Positions 20,165 through 28,520 of a stretch of 64,000 nt of DNA are shown in pieces. Numbering within the stretch: position 1 is the stretch's first letter; every line of letters starts with the position of its first letter. Under the pieces are notes generated by a model that saw nothing but the letters and a program-made list of their open reading frames with translations, made no database searches and was not told the DNA's origin. The DNA comes from Terripilifer ovatus (GTDB lineage Bacteria > Pseudomonadota > Alphaproteobacteria > Rhizobiales > Beijerinckiaceae). The stretch is from positions 248,001 to 312,000 of the forward strand of contig JARHVB010000005.1 of assembly GCA_029222685.1 (NCBI GenBank), written 5' to 3'. The position numbers and the translations under genes are program-made.

Positions 20165-20866
20165 CTAACCGAGATAGGCTTTCAACAAGGATGGATTGGC
20201 CCGCAGGCTGGACGCCTTGTCCTCGGCGACCACCTTGCCAGATCCCAGCACATAGGCGCGGTTCGCCAGGCGCAGGGCCAGGTCGACGTTCTGCTCCACC
20301 AGCAGCACCGCGATGCCGCGCTGGTGGATGCGTTCCACGATCGTGGCGATCTGCCGGATGAGGATCGGGCTGAGCCCCAGGGACGGCTCGTCGAACAGGA
20401 CCAACTTCGGTTGTGACATCAACGCACGTCCGACAGCCAGCATCTGCTGCTGGCCGCCGCTCAGCCGCCCGGCGAGTTCGGTCCGCCGCTCCTCCAGCAC
20501 TGGAAACTCGCCATAGATGTCCTGCAGGCTGCGACGCACGGCGCCGCGGTCACGCACGAGGTAGGCACCCAGTTCGAGATTTTCCTCGACGCTCATATGC
20601 GACCAGACCTTGCGCTCCTCCGGACAATGGGCGATGCCGGCGCCGACGATGACCGCGGCGCTGGCACGGGTCAGGTCCTGGCCATCATAGACGACATTGC
20701 CCGCGGTGGCGCGGATGAGGCCTGAAATCGTCTTCAGCAAGGTCGTCTTGCCGGCGCCGTTTGGGCCGACGAGCGCGACGACTTCGGCCTCCCCCACCTG
20801 AAGCGAGACATCGCGCAGGATTTCCACCGGACCATAGCCGGCCGAGACGCCCTTGAGCTCAAGCAT
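20165..20866 (-). CDS. livF: Branched-chain-type ABC transporter ATPase LivF
   Basis: A 233-residue ATPase of the hydrophobic/branched-chain amino acid transporter family. Walker A GPNGAGKTT lies near residue 34, followed by the LivF-typical CPEERKVWSHMSVEENL, signature LSGGQQQM, Walker B LVLFDEP and LLVEQNVDLAL. It is the last gene of an amidase-livK-livH-livM-livG-livF series and overlaps livG by eight bases. The transported compound may be an amide or amino acid analogue rather than leucine, judging from the amidase at the head of the series. Confidence 0.93.
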   Translation of the reverse strand: MLELKGVSAGYGPVEILRDVSLQVGEAEVVALVGPNGAGKTTLLKTISGLIRATAGNVVYDGQDLTRASAAVIVGAGIAHCPEERKVWSHMSVEENLELGAYLVRDRGAVRRSLQDIYGEFPVLEERRTELAGRLSGGQQQMLAVGRALMSQPKLVLFDEPSLGLSPILIRQIATIVERIHQRGIAVLLVEQNVDLALRLANRAYVLGSGKVVAEDKASSLRANPSLLKAYLG

Positions 20867-21668
20867 CGGCGTTCATTCCGTTAGCCGCGCCGTCATCTTC
20901 ATCCAGGCTGGCGCCCAGATAGGCCTCGATGACACGGCGGTCCTGCTTCACCACCTCGGGTACGCCTTCGGCGATCTTCTGCCCGAAATTCATCACGACG
21001 ATGCGGTCCGACACCGACATGACGACGCTCATATCGTGTTCGACCAGCAGCAGTGTGATGCCGCGCTCGCGGCACAGCCAGCGCAGCAGTTCGACCAGGC
21101 GCGCTGATTCCTCGCTATTGAGACCGGCGGCCGGCTCGTCGAGCAGGAGTATTTTCGGCGATGCCGCGAGCCCTATGGCGATCTCGAGCAATCGCAGCTG
21201 GCCATAAGCCAGATTGCGCGCGGTCTCATCGCGCAGATGCTCAAGTCCCACCACCCGCAGCAGTTCGGCAGCATCGCGGTCGGCGGCCTCCTGCCTGTCC
21301 CGCGCGTCCGAAAGCCCGAGCATGGTGCGCCAGAACGGCCCGGTCAGACGCAGATATTGCGCCGCCCGCAGATTCTCGCCGACCGTGAGGCCGGAGAACA
21401 CATTGGTGATTTGAAAGGTGCGGACGATGCCGCGCTGCGCCACCTGCTGCGGCTTGAGATTGGTGATGTCGGCGCCATCGAAATGGACACGGCCCGACGA
21501 CGGCTTGACGAAGCCGGTGATGATGTTGAAGAGCGTCGTCTTGCCGGCCCCGTTCGGGCCGATGAGGCTGACGATCTCGCCGCGCTGCAGCTCGAATGCG
21601 ATATCGCGCGCAGCGACGACACCGCCGAACATGCGGGTGACGTTGTCGATGGCAAGCAGCGCCGGCAT
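20859..21668 (-). CDS. livG: Branched-chain-type ABC transporter ATPase LivG
   Basis: A 269-residue ATPase partner of LivF. It has Walker A GPNGAGKTT, the LivG-typical GIVRTFQITNVFSGLTVGENL, a relaxed signature NLAYGQLRLLEIA, Walker B ILLLDEPAAGLN and LVEHDMSVVM. The ATG at 21668 shares a base with the livM stop (TGATG). The acidic C-terminal tail (SLDEDDGAANGMN) is longer than usual. Confidence 0.93.
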   Translation of the reverse strand: MPALLAIDNVTRMFGGVVAARDIAFELQRGEIVSLIGPNGAGKTTLFNIITGFVKPSSGRVHFDGADITNLKPQQVAQRGIVRTFQITNVFSGLTVGENLRAAQYLRLTGPFWRTMLGLSDARDRQEAADRDAAELLRVVGLEHLRDETARNLAYGQLRLLEIAIGLAASPKILLLDEPAAGLNSEESARLVELLRWLCRERGITLLLVEHDMSVVMSVSDRIVVMNFGQKIAEGVPEVVKQDRRVIEAYLGASLDEDDGAANGMNADA

Positions 21669-22648
21669 CAGCGGGTCACCGCACTGACCTTGACGATCCC
21701 GGCCTTGCGCATGCGTCTCCATGCCAGGAGACCGATGGCGCCCTGGGGCAGGTACATCGTCACGAGGATCAGCAGGATGCCGAAAACACTCAGCCGGATT
21801 TCGTTGATGAAGCGCAGATATTCCAGGGCGACTCCGATCAGCAAGGCGCCGAGCAGCGGGCCAAGCACTGTGCCTTTGCCGCCGAGCGCGACCATCATCA
21901 GCATCGTCACCATGAAGCTGAAGCCGAACACTTCGGGTCCGACAAAGGTGATGTAATGGGCGTAGAACGAGCCGGCCATCCCAGCGAGAAATGCGCCGAT
22001 GACGAACGTCAGCAGCGCCTGGCGAAACGGATCGATGCCGACGGCCTTGGCCAGCCGGCGGTTTTCCCGCACGGCGACGGCGCCCACCCGGAAGGCGGAT
22101 TGGGCATAGAGCAAGACCACGCCGATCGTCACCGCCAGCACGGCGAGAGCCAGATAATAGAACTGAACCCGCGAAGAGAAGTCCATCAGCACATGGCCGC
22201 CGATGGAAAGCCGCGGCGGCGGAATGCTCGAGAAACCGAGAGGCCCGCGCGTCACCTCGATCCAGTTGTTGACGATGAGGCGCAGCACCTCCGCAAACGC
22301 CAGGGTGATCAGAACGAAGAAATGACCCTCCAGATGCAAGGTGATCAGCCCGATGACGAGGCCCGCGAGCGCCGCCAGCAGGCCCGCAACGGGAATGCAG
22401 GCCAGCGCCGGGAGGCCGTATTCCGTCGACAGGATGGCCGACGCATAGGCGCCGATGCCGAGAAAGGCGGCATGGCCCAGCGACAGCTCGCCGACGAAGC
22501 CGACGGTCAGGTTGAGGCTGGAGGCCAGGATCGCATAGAAGAACACCATCACCATGACATGGATGAAGAACTGGTCGGTGATGACGAGCGGAGCGAGCGC
22601 AGCGAGCGCCAGAAACAGCAGCACGCCCCTGGTTTCGAGCCTGTTCAT
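21668..22648 (-). CDS. livM: Branched-chain-type ABC transporter permease LivM
   Basis: A 326-residue membrane protein with about ten hydrophobic segments and the LivM hallmark SLNLTVGFVGELSLGHAAFLGIGAYASA. The cytoplasmic coupling loop is FRVGAVAVRENRRLAKAVGID, followed by FVIGAFLAGMAGSFYAH. It forms the channel with LivH. The ATG at 22648 overlaps the livH stop by four bases (ATGA), which fixes the start and indicates coupling. Confidence 0.93.
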   Translation of the reverse strand: MNRLETRGVLLFLALAALAPLVITDQFFIHVMVMVFFYAILASSLNLTVGFVGELSLGHAAFLGIGAYASAILSTEYGLPALACIPVAGLLAALAGLVIGLITLHLEGHFFVLITLAFAEVLRLIVNNWIEVTRGPLGFSSIPPPRLSIGGHVLMDFSSRVQFYYLALAVLAVTIGVVLLYAQSAFRVGAVAVRENRRLAKAVGIDPFRQALLTFVIGAFLAGMAGSFYAHYITFVGPEVFGFSFMVTMLMMVALGGKGTVLGPLLGALLIGVALEYLRFINEIRLSVFGILLILVTMYLPQGAIGLLAWRRMRKAGIVKVSAVTR

Positions 22649-23523
22649 CGTTCGCGCGCCTCCGCCATGCCGAACAGGCCGCGCGGCCGAAACAGCAGCA
22701 ACACGATGACGAGGGCAAAGCCGATCACGTCCATATAACCGGTCGACACGAAGCCGCCCCACAGGCTTTCGACCAGGCCGAGCAACAGACCGCCGACGAT
22801 GGCGCCGGCGAAACTCCCCATGCCGCCCAGAATGACCACCACGAAGGCCTTGACCGTCGTGAGCTCGGCTGTGCTGAGCGAGGCAACGAAGACGGAGCCG
22901 AGCAGGATGCCGGACAGGGCCGCCAGCGTCGTGCCCAGCGCGAAAGTGAAGCGATAAATCCGGTCGATCGGAATGCCGACGAGCGCCGCCGCTTCCTTCT
23001 GCTGGAACACCGCGCGCATGGCGCGCCCAACGCGGGTTTTGGCGATGAGCAGATGAACGGCGATAATGGCCACGACCGATATGACGATGGTGAACAGGCG
23101 CGATTGCGTGATCAGGAGGCCGCCCATGAAGATCGGCTTCGAACTGAAGCCGGAGAGGATGTTCTTGGGTTCGGCGCCGAACACCAGCAGCATGGTGTTC
23201 AAAAGAAAGATCGACAGGCCGATCGTGACCATGGCGGTGGACAGCATATGGGCATCGCGCATGGGGCGCAGCAGCACGTAATCGACGACCATGCCGACCA
23301 CCCACATGATCGCCAGGACGGCTGGGATGGCAGCGTAGAACGGCAGGCCGAGCTGCACGGTCGCCACATAGGCGAGCATGCCGCCCAGAACGAAGAACTC
23401 GCCCTGGGCGAAATTGACGACGCCCATCATGCCGAAGACAAGTGTCAGACCCACCGCAACAAGCGCATAGAAACAGCCCGTGACGATACCGTTGAGAATG
23501 AATTGAAGAGCGGTTTCCAGCAT
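22645..23523 (-). CDS. livH: Branched-chain-type ABC transporter permease LivH
   Basis: A 292-residue membrane protein beginning LQFILNGIVTGCFYALVAVGLTLVFGMMGVVNFAQGEF, the standard LivH start. The coupling loop TRVGRAMRAVFQQKEAAALVGI is present. It pairs with LivM. The gene begins 34 bases after the stop of the binding protein gene. Confidence 0.93.
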   Translation of the reverse strand: MLETALQFILNGIVTGCFYALVAVGLTLVFGMMGVVNFAQGEFFVLGGMLAYVATVQLGLPFYAAIPAVLAIMWVVGMVVDYVLLRPMRDAHMLSTAMVTIGLSIFLLNTMLLVFGAEPKNILSGFSSKPIFMGGLLITQSRLFTIVISVVAIIAVHLLIAKTRVGRAMRAVFQQKEAAALVGIPIDRIYRFTFALGTTLAALSGILLGSVFVASLSTAELTTVKAFVVVILGGMGSFAGAIVGGLLLGLVESLWGGFVSTGYMDVIGFALVIVLLLFRPRGLFGMAEARER

Positions 23524-23557
23524 TCAATGGCTTCCGGCAGTGCTCGTGCAGACCGCG

Positions 23558-24721
23558 CTATTGCGCGGCCGCCTTGTCGATTTCCTTGGAGGCGCGCACG
23601 ACGGCGCCGCCCGGCGTCAGTTCGACGAGATAGAGGCTGAACCCATAACCCTGGCCCTTGTCGTCGAAATGCACCCGGCCCGTCGGTCCAAGATAATCGG
23701 TCGCAGCCAGGGCTTCGCGGATTTTCTCCGGGTCCGCAGCGCCGGCCCGCTTGATGGCTTCGCCGACGACGTGGGTCGTGTTGTAGCCGAACATCGCATA
23801 TTTGCTCGGGTCTTCGCCATTGGCCGCCTTGTAGGCCGCGACGAATTTGGCATTCTCCGCGCCGGGGATGGACGACGCATAGGCGACGCCCGCCAGAAGG
23901 CCATGCGCCGCGTCGCCCGCCAGCTTCAGGAAGGTCGGCGTGGTGACGGCGCCGATGCCGAATATCTTGGATTCGACACCAAGCTCCTTGGCCTGTTTCA
24001 GCGCGGTTGCCGCGGACTGCGTATAGGCCGCCAGGAACACCAGATCCGGACGCGCACCTCGGACCTTGGTCAACAGGGTGTAGAAGTCCGTCGCGCTCTG
24101 ATCGAAGAATTCGACGCCGACCGTCTTGGCGCCCAGGCCTTCGAGCGTTTTCTTGAAGGAGTCGACGGAGCCGCGGCCCCAGTCGTCATTCGCGGCGACG
24201 TAGAAGACGGTCTTGAATTTGAGGTCGTTGATCAGCGCGTTCGAGAACGCCGCCGCCTCCATCGTGTCCTTCTCCGTATTGCGGAAGAACCATTTATTGC
24301 CCACCTCCGTGAGGCGCGGCAGCGATGAGGTTCCCGTCACCAGCGGGATCTTGCTACGTTCGGCCACCGGCATCACCGCCTGCGTCGCGCCGCTGCAGAA
24401 AGCGCCGATCATCACCGGCACTTTATCGGAGGTGATGAGCTTTTCCGCGGCGCTGACCGATTCCGCCGGCCGGCATACGCCATCGGCGACGACGAGCTCG
24501 AGCTTCTTGCCCAACAGGCCGCCGGCGGCATTGATTTCCTTTTCGGCCAGTTGCGCGCCTTTGACGAAGCTCATGCCGTCGAAGGCCACACCTCCTGTGA
24601 GCGGCTCGATGACACCGATCTTGACGGTTTCCTGCGCTTGCGCCGCTCCCATACTGATCCCAGTCACCCCAAGTCCGGCAGCGAACACGGATGCAAGCAG
24701 CGATTGAACTGGTTTCTTCAT
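23558..24721 (-). CDS. Branched-chain-type periplasmic binding protein LivK-like
   Basis: A 387-residue type I periplasmic binding protein. Its signal peptide ends near residue 29 (AAQA-QETVKIG). Typical elements are KIGVIEPLTGGVAFDG, a two-cysteine N-lobe (Cys near 88 and 109), FFRNTEKD, and YVAANDDWGRG, with the C-lobe FGYNTTHVV. It should capture the substrate for LivHMGF. The neighbouring amidase suggests an amide or amidated amino acid ligand; family members also bind benzoates and urea, so the ligand is open. Confidence 0.9.
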   Translation of the reverse strand: MKKPVQSLLASVFAAGLGVTGISMGAAQAQETVKIGVIEPLTGGVAFDGMSFVKGAQLAEKEINAAGGLLGKKLELVVADGVCRPAESVSAAEKLITSDKVPVMIGAFCSGATQAVMPVAERSKIPLVTGTSSLPRLTEVGNKWFFRNTEKDTMEAAAFSNALINDLKFKTVFYVAANDDWGRGSVDSFKKTLEGLGAKTVGVEFFDQSATDFYTLLTKVRGARPDLVFLAAYTQSAATALKQAKELGVESKIFGIGAVTTPTFLKLAGDAAHGLLAGVAYASSIPGAENAKFVAAYKAANGEDPSKYAMFGYNTTHVVGEAIKRAGAADPEKIREALAATDYLGPTGRVHFDDKGQGYGFSLYLVELTPGGAVVRASKEIDKAAAQ

Positions 24722-24744
24722 GGTCCGATACCCCCTGGTTCGCG

Positions 24745-26157
24745 TTATGCTTCGACAAAGACTGGCAATCGTCGTGCCTCATGGGCAATCGACGCTTCGA
24801 ACGAGCGCGAGGCGCGCAGCAGAACCGCCTCGCCATACATCGGCCCGACAAGCTGCAGCCCGACAGGCAGGCCCGCGCGGGTATAGCCGCAGTTGAGGCT
24901 CATCGCCGGCTGGCCGGAGAGGTTGAACGGATAGGTGAAAGGCGACCACTCCAGCCAGTTGGCCTGGTCATAACCCGGCGGCGACAGCCGGCCGGCGGCG
25001 AACGGCGGCACGGCGACCGTCGGCGTGATCAGCACATCGTAGTCCTGATGGAAGCGGCGCGCTTCCCGCGAGATGCGGATCTGGAAATCATAGGCCTCGA
25101 GGAAGGTTTCGCGGCTGACAGCCTTGCTCTCGATCAGGACCGCGGCGAGGCCTGGATCGAGCCGCGCCACCGCTTCCGGTGTAAGCCGGCGCAGGGAATG
25201 CGCGATGCCCGTCTGGAAATAGACGTTGAACGCATCCCGCGCATCGGGGAGCGGTGTGTCGACAACCTCGACATGCGATCCCAGTTCCTCGAAACGGCGC
25301 GCCGCCCGATCGACCAGATCGGCGACTTCCGGGTGAACCTTCGCATGGCCGAGCGTCGGGCTGTAGGCGATGCGCAGACCTTTCGCGTCGCCGTCCGTTG
25401 GCAGGCCAGCAACATAACTCTCCTGCGGCGGCGGCAAGGCGTTCCAGTCGCGCGCGTCGGCACGGGTCATCACATCGAGCAGCAGGGCTGTGTCCGCAAC
25501 GGTCCTTGCAATCGGCCCGATATGGCCTGCCGTCCACACGGCGCTTGGCGGATAGGCCGGGATGCGGCCGCGGGTGGCCTTCATCGCCACAAGCCCGCAG
25601 AACGCCGCGGGAATGCGAACCGAGCCGCCCGCATCGGTACCGATCGAAGCGATCGCATGGCCGGCGGCAACGGCAGCAGCCGCGCCGCCGCTGGACCCGC
25701 CAGGTGTCAGCGCCGTGTTCCAGGGATTTCGCGAGATGCCGGTCAGCGGACTGTCGGTCACGGCCTTCCAGCCGAATTCCGGCGTCGTCGTCTTGCCCAC
25801 GATGATCGCGCCGGCTTCAAACACCCGCGCCACCGCCGGCGCATCATCCGGCCCAGGCTCGCTCGACGTCGTCAGCGAGCCCGACCGCGTCGGCCACTTC
25901 GCCGTGATGATCGCATCCTTGATCGTCATCGGAATGCCGTCGAGCGCGCCAGCCGGCGCGCCGCGATGCCACCGATCCTGTGCCGCTTTCGCCTGCGCCA
26001 GCACGGCTTCGGGCGCTTCGCGCACGACGAACGCGTTGAGTGCAGGTTCGGTGGCAGCGGTCTGGTCGAGAACGGCATGGGCGAGATCGACCGGCGAGAC
26101 ATCGCTCGCCCGGAAGGCCGCCAGCAGTTCAGTCATCGAACGCGCCGCCAGAGACAT
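24745..26157 (-). CDS. Amidase (amidase signature family)
   Basis: A 470-residue hydrolase of the amidase signature family. The Ser-cisSer-Lys triad is visible as Lys80 (MTIKDAI), Ser155 (PGGSSGG) and Ser179 (DAGGSVRIPA). The ATG at 26157 is chosen because GAGGG lies just upstream; a second ATG at 26136 is possible. It is cytoplasmic, with no signal peptide. It is the first gene of the series leading into livKHMGF, so it probably hydrolyses an imported amide. Substrate classes in the family range from acetamide to nicotinamide and aryl amides, and sequence does not decide. Confidence 0.88.
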   Translation of the reverse strand: MSLAARSMTELLAAFRASDVSPVDLAHAVLDQTAATEPALNAFVVREAPEAVLAQAKAAQDRWHRGAPAGALDGIPMTIKDAIITAKWPTRSGSLTTSSEPGPDDAPAVARVFEAGAIIVGKTTTPEFGWKAVTDSPLTGISRNPWNTALTPGGSSGGAAAAVAAGHAIASIGTDAGGSVRIPAAFCGLVAMKATRGRIPAYPPSAVWTAGHIGPIARTVADTALLLDVMTRADARDWNALPPPQESYVAGLPTDGDAKGLRIAYSPTLGHAKVHPEVADLVDRAARRFEELGSHVEVVDTPLPDARDAFNVYFQTGIAHSLRRLTPEAVARLDPGLAAVLIESKAVSRETFLEAYDFQIRISREARRFHQDYDVLITPTVAVPPFAAGRLSPPGYDQANWLEWSPFTYPFNLSGQPAMSLNCGYTRAGLPVGLQLVGPMYGEAVLLRASRSFEASIAHEARRLPVFVEA

Positions 26158-26168
26158 CAAGCCCTCAT

Positions 26169-26199
26169 CGGACAAATTAATTGTTCGGACGATTAATTT
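26169..26199. promoter_or_regulatory. Operator-like repeats upstream of the amidase-liv series
   Basis: AATTAAT (26175-26181) and ATTAATT (26192-26198) form a perfect inverted repeat around a ten-base centre. The same stretch holds two direct half-sites, CGGACAAATTAATT (26169) and CGGACGATTAATTT (26186), 17 bases apart. On the minus strand TTGGCA (26201-26206) may be a -35 box, which would put the repeats on the promoter. A related half-site occurs between nicX and the nicC-like gene. Confidence 0.45.
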
Positions 26200-26395
26200 C
26201 TGCCAAGCCCGGTTTTCTGTCAAGGACGTTCGTTAAGCAGGGATAGCCGCAAACTTGGGCAGGATGCGGCCGGCCGCAGCCGGTGTCATTCCCGACGCGC
26301 GAAGCGCATCCGCTGCGCAGGCTTCAGGACGACAGAGCGGGAACGCCCCTCCACACCCGGCGTTGTCAACAGGCGCTGAGACTGGAGCAAGGACG

Positions 26396-27019
26396 ATGGT
26401 TCAGATATTGGAGACGATCAAACGGACGGCCGAACGGCTTACCGGGATGGGAAGGCCGCCGCACGGCGAACTCTCGTCCTGGGTTCGCGACCGCAAAGCC
26501 AATGCTTTCCGCTTCCGCGACGACGGCATCATCCCCAACCACCCGCGCTGGCCGCTGATCATCTACCGCGGCTGCCTCAAGGTTCCCGACACTTACGATC
26601 CTGCCGCAGCCTTTGAAGATCTCTTCGAGAAAAACGGCTGGGGCGATTCCTGGCGTGACGGGATATATGACTACGCCCACTATCACTCGCGCATCCACGA
26701 AGTTCTGGGCATCGCGCGCGGATCGGGAAAGGTCCGGTTCGGCGGCGGACGCGGCCGGACCCTTCACTTGAAAGCCGGCGATGTGGCGATCCTGCCCGCG
26801 GGCACCGGCCATCAAAGCCTCACCGCCTCGGATGATTTCCTCGTGGTCGGCGCCTATCCGCCTGTCGGCACCTACGACGAATGCACGACGGAAGAGGATC
26901 GCAAGAAGGCGATCCCCGCGATTGCAAGGACGGGACGGCCGAGAAAAGACCCCGTCTACGGCTCGAACGGGCCGCTCGTAGAGGCGTGGAAAAACAAGAA
27001 GTCGAACGGCGGACATTGA
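26396..27019 (+). CDS. Cupin-domain protein, YjlB-like
   Basis: A 207-residue protein with a single cupin barrel at about residues 90-160 (HYHSRIHEVLGIARGSGKVR, later GDVAILPAGTGHQSL). The opening PNHPRWPLIIYRGCL is characteristic of YjlB-like cupins. Histidines in the first cupin motif could bind a metal. The function of the family is unknown to me. It stands alone, divergent from the amidase and convergent with the secreted hydrolase gene; the 238 bases upstream contain the amidase operator but no clear promoter for this gene. Confidence 0.8.
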   Translation: MVQILETIKRTAERLTGMGRPPHGELSSWVRDRKANAFRFRDDGIIPNHPRWPLIIYRGCLKVPDTYDPAAAFEDLFEKNGWGDSWRDGIYDYAHYHSRIHEVLGIARGSGKVRFGGGRGRTLHLKAGDVAILPAGTGHQSLTASDDFLVVGAYPPVGTYDECTTEEDRKKAIPAIARTGRPRKDPVYGSNGPLVEAWKNKKSNGGH

Positions 27020-27034
27020 CGCCGCCGCAGATTT

Positions 27035-28213
27035 TCATTTCGCCGCGGACGGCCCCTGCAAGGATGGCTGCTGCGCCAGCCAGCCTTCGATCACGGCGGC
27101 GATCTCGTCCGAATTATTCTCGACCATCATCATGTGTCCGTTGCCGCGCACGCCCTTGTCGACCAGCCGGATGTAGGTGTTGGCGACGCCGGCCTGGGTG
27201 AGCCATTTTGCAGTGCAATGGTCATAGGGCGCGTGATAGGAGGCTTCGGACTGGATGATGACGGTGGGAATGCCGGCGATCTTGGGCAGCTTGCGGGCCG
27301 GCTCCTTCTGCATCCAGCAGCGCACGAGATCGGGCGCATCGGCCTTCTCCTGCTGGACCACGTCGAGCGCGCCGCCGGGCGGCACAGGCGGATCGTAGGC
27401 CAGTTGAATGTCGGCGAGGCCTGAGATCTTGGTCGGTGCGGCGTCCTTGAACCAGTCCGGTGCACCGGTCGGCACCATGTCATGCACCGGCGGCCCGCTC
27501 GGCTCGATAGCGACCATCGCTTTGACGAGATTGGGCCGTGCTTCGGCGACCGGCCAGTTGTAGGCGCCCGATTGCGAATGGGTCAGCAGGATCGCCGGCC
27601 CGATCTTGTCCAACAGCGCGACCAGCGCCGGAGCATTGAGTTCCTGTTGCTTGGTGAAATTGGGGAGCGAGGGATATTGCGTTGCCCAGAACTTCTGGAA
27701 GTACGGATCCTCGAGATCGCCCGTGCCGGGGAACTGGGTGTGCAGATGCGCCTGCGGCCAGAGCTTGTATTTCTCCGGGCTGACGAAGCGCTGCTGCGCG
27801 AACTGCAGGCTGGCATTGCCGAGCGGACCGAAGGCTTGCGAATAATATGCGGAGCGGCCGCGCGCCACCTGGTCGACGATGTACACCGCATAACCGCGGC
27901 GCAGGAAATATTGCGACCAGCCCTCGCCGCCGGCGATGTTGCCGGTGAAATTGGTTCCTGTCTGGCTGCCGCCCGGCACCATCACGATCGGATAAGGGTG
28001 CTCCAGCTTCGCCGGGATCTGGAACTCGGCGTAGAGGTGGCCGGTCATCGGACTGCCTTCGATCGATTTATCGACTTGGCCGCCGGCATAGAGATAGCCG
28101 GAGCGTGCGATCACCATCGGCGCAACATCAGCGGCGAAAGCATTATGGTCCGCGCCCGCCGCGAACATCATCGCCAGAATGGCCGAATAGCCAAACGATC
28201 TCGACCAGGGCAT
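27035..28213 (-). CDS. Secreted alpha/beta hydrolase
   Basis: A 392-residue exported hydrolase. Residues 1-28 form a signal peptide (AILAMMFAAGADHNAFA). The fold is seen from the oxyanion strand VMVPGGSQTG, YAVYIVDQVARGRS and the nucleophile elbow THSQSG with Ser213; the terminal GNGHMMM probably carries the catalytic His. Substrates cannot be read off; members of this group are annotated as esterases. It is transcribed away from the Rieske module at 28521 and could process an ester before uptake. Confidence 0.82.
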   Translation of the reverse strand: MPWSRSFGYSAILAMMFAAGADHNAFAADVAPMVIARSGYLYAGGQVDKSIEGSPMTGHLYAEFQIPAKLEHPYPIVMVPGGSQTGTNFTGNIAGGEGWSQYFLRRGYAVYIVDQVARGRSAYYSQAFGPLGNASLQFAQQRFVSPEKYKLWPQAHLHTQFPGTGDLEDPYFQKFWATQYPSLPNFTKQQELNAPALVALLDKIGPAILLTHSQSGAYNWPVAEARPNLVKAMVAIEPSGPPVHDMVPTGAPDWFKDAAPTKISGLADIQLAYDPPVPPGGALDVVQQEKADAPDLVRCWMQKEPARKLPKIAGIPTVIIQSEASYHAPYDHCTAKWLTQAGVANTYIRLVDKGVRGNGHMMMVENNSDEIAAVIEGWLAQQPSLQGPSAAK

Positions 28214-28248
28214 CGCAAACCTCCCGCTGACAGCGCTCTCCGTGGCGC

Positions 28249-28270
28249 ACGTGTTTTCACGAAAACATGT
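28249..28270. promoter_or_regulatory. Long palindrome upstream of the secreted hydrolase gene
   Basis: ACGTGTTTTC, a two-base centre AC, and GAAAACATGT form a ten-base-arm palindrome with one mismatch. It lies 36 bases from the start of the minus-strand hydrolase gene, the right place for a repressor or activator site. The rest of the 307-base gap up to 28520 holds the promoter region of the Rieske gene and no other gene was seen. Confidence 0.4.
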
Positions 28271-28430
28271 CCTTCACCGTAGCACAAGACCATGCAGCAC
28301 GATGAGTTTTGCGTTCGCTGCAATGTAGAGCCTGCTTGCAATGGGCACACGCGGGGATGTCGCCCACAGCGACGCGCAACTTCATCAATCGCGCTGTTGA
28401 CAGCCAAACCGTTGCGAGCTACTTCGAAAG

Positions 28431-28459
28431 TTGACAAAGTCAAATTTGAATAATTCAAT
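28431..28459 (+). promoter_or_regulatory. Promoter with tandem TTGA-N5-TCAA palindromes before Rieske gene 1
   Basis: Two perfect 13-base palindromes, TTGACAAAGTCAA (28431-28443) and TTGAATAATTCAA (28446-28458), lie side by side with centres 15 bases apart. The first six bases are a consensus -35 (TTGACA), and TTCAAT at 28454-28459 is a reasonable -10 at 17 bases, so the palindromes cover the putative promoter. The oxygenase gene starts 62 bases downstream. This arrangement suggests repression by a dimeric regulator. Confidence 0.5.
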
Positions 28460-28520
28460 ATCTGTTGCGCGGGCCAGGGCGCCCCAGCAGCGGCAAATAG
28501 AGACGCATAGGGAGAGGACA

